Of a stretch of DNA of 33,814 bases, positions 33,711-33,814 are shown piece after piece (within the stretch, counting starts at the first letter, position 1; each line of letters starts with the position of its first letter). Source of the DNA: Caulobacter zeae (GTDB lineage: Bacteria > Pseudomonadota > Alphaproteobacteria > Caulobacterales > Caulobacteraceae). Below the pieces are notes generated by a model that made no database searches, was not told where the DNA came from, and saw only the letters and a program-made list of their open reading frames with translations. Position numbers and translations under genes: made by a program. The stretch is taken from assembly GCF_002858925.1 (NCBI RefSeq), contig NZ_PJRS01000003.1:1-33814 (forward strand), given 5' to 3'.

Positions 33711-33814
33711 CCGCCTCCGCCGACACCGGGCGCTAAACGGTGGGGCCGCTCCCCGGTTACGGAGGCGGCTTGGAGCTCCGGCTCTGGTCTTTGACATTGT
33801 TGATTTGGAAAGAG
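33710..33814 (+). promoter_or_regulatory. Leader of a ribosomal RNA operon, with boxA-like antitermination site
   Basis: AGCCGCCTCCG (33,710-33,720) pairs perfectly with CGGAGGCGGCT (33,760-33,770), enclosing a smaller GC-rich hairpin. TGGTCTTTGACA at 33,785-33,796 closely resembles boxA (TGCTCTTTAACA), the NusB/S10 site that protects rRNA transcription. The last bases (TTGTTGATTTGGAAAGAG) match what I remember just upstream of 16S rRNA in Caulobacterales. The 16S gene itself would begin beyond the window. Confidence 0.75.

Overview
The window looks like chromosomal DNA of a Caulobacter species or a close relative in the Caulobacterales. It is GC-rich with strongly biased third codon positions. 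The flagellar block has flgF-flgG-flgA-flgH divergent from fliL-fliM-pflI, which from memory is the Caulobacter crescentus order. It also carries a textbook sigma-54 flagellar promoter, a TonB-dependent receptor of the type abundant in Caulobacter, and short GC-rich palindromic repeats between genes. The right edge stops inside the leader of what I infer is a ribosomal RNA operon.

Left part (1-6,300): a FadL/OmpP1-type outer-membrane porin, a short-chain dehydrogenase of the multifunctional beta-oxidation type, and a three-gene ABC exporter operon (permease, ATPase, HlyD-like adaptor), all on the minus strand. Positions 6,328-11,127 on the plus strand hold a secreted S46 dipeptidyl-peptidase with the DPP7-type specificity residue, an EF-hand protein with four calcium loops and a TTG start, and a concentrative nucleoside transporter. 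Between 9,560 and 12,430 three copies of an inverted-repeat element occur. One of them encloses a frameshifted DUF559 endonuclease-like gene.

Middle part (11,640-17,572, plus strand): a glutathione S-transferase, then a run of closely spaced genes: histone deacetylase-like amidohydrolase, histidine phosphatase, xseB, csaA, ispA and dxs. The last two supply isoprenoid precursors (DXP, then FPP). A strong terminator follows dxs.

Flagellar part (18,410-27,771): flgF, flgG, flgA and flgH run leftwards from a sigma-54 promoter at 21,513-21,527. fliL, fliM, a pflI-like gene, a MotE-like gene and a 955-residue TPR protein run rightwards as one tightly packed operon. Together they encode the distal rod, the P-ring chaperone, the L-ring, a stator-associated protein, the C-ring switch and likely accessory or positioning factors.

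Right part (27,903-33,814): a beta-ketoadipyl-CoA-type thiolase, a VOC/PhnB-like protein, an acyl-CoA thioesterase-like protein, tRNA-Thr(UGU), a TonB-dependent receptor, and tandem promoters plus a boxA-like antitermination site that should lead into a 16S rRNA gene just outside the window.

The most useful new observations are: (1) the same CAAAC-N4-GTTTG operator in front of both the dehydrogenase and the thiolase, which suggests a PsrA/FadR-like TetR-family fatty-acid regulon; (2) the inverted-repeat element carrying a decayed DUF559 gene, with apparent empty copies on both sides; (3) the rRNA leader at the right edge; and (4) the translationally coupled flagellar operon that ends in MotE-like and TPR genes.
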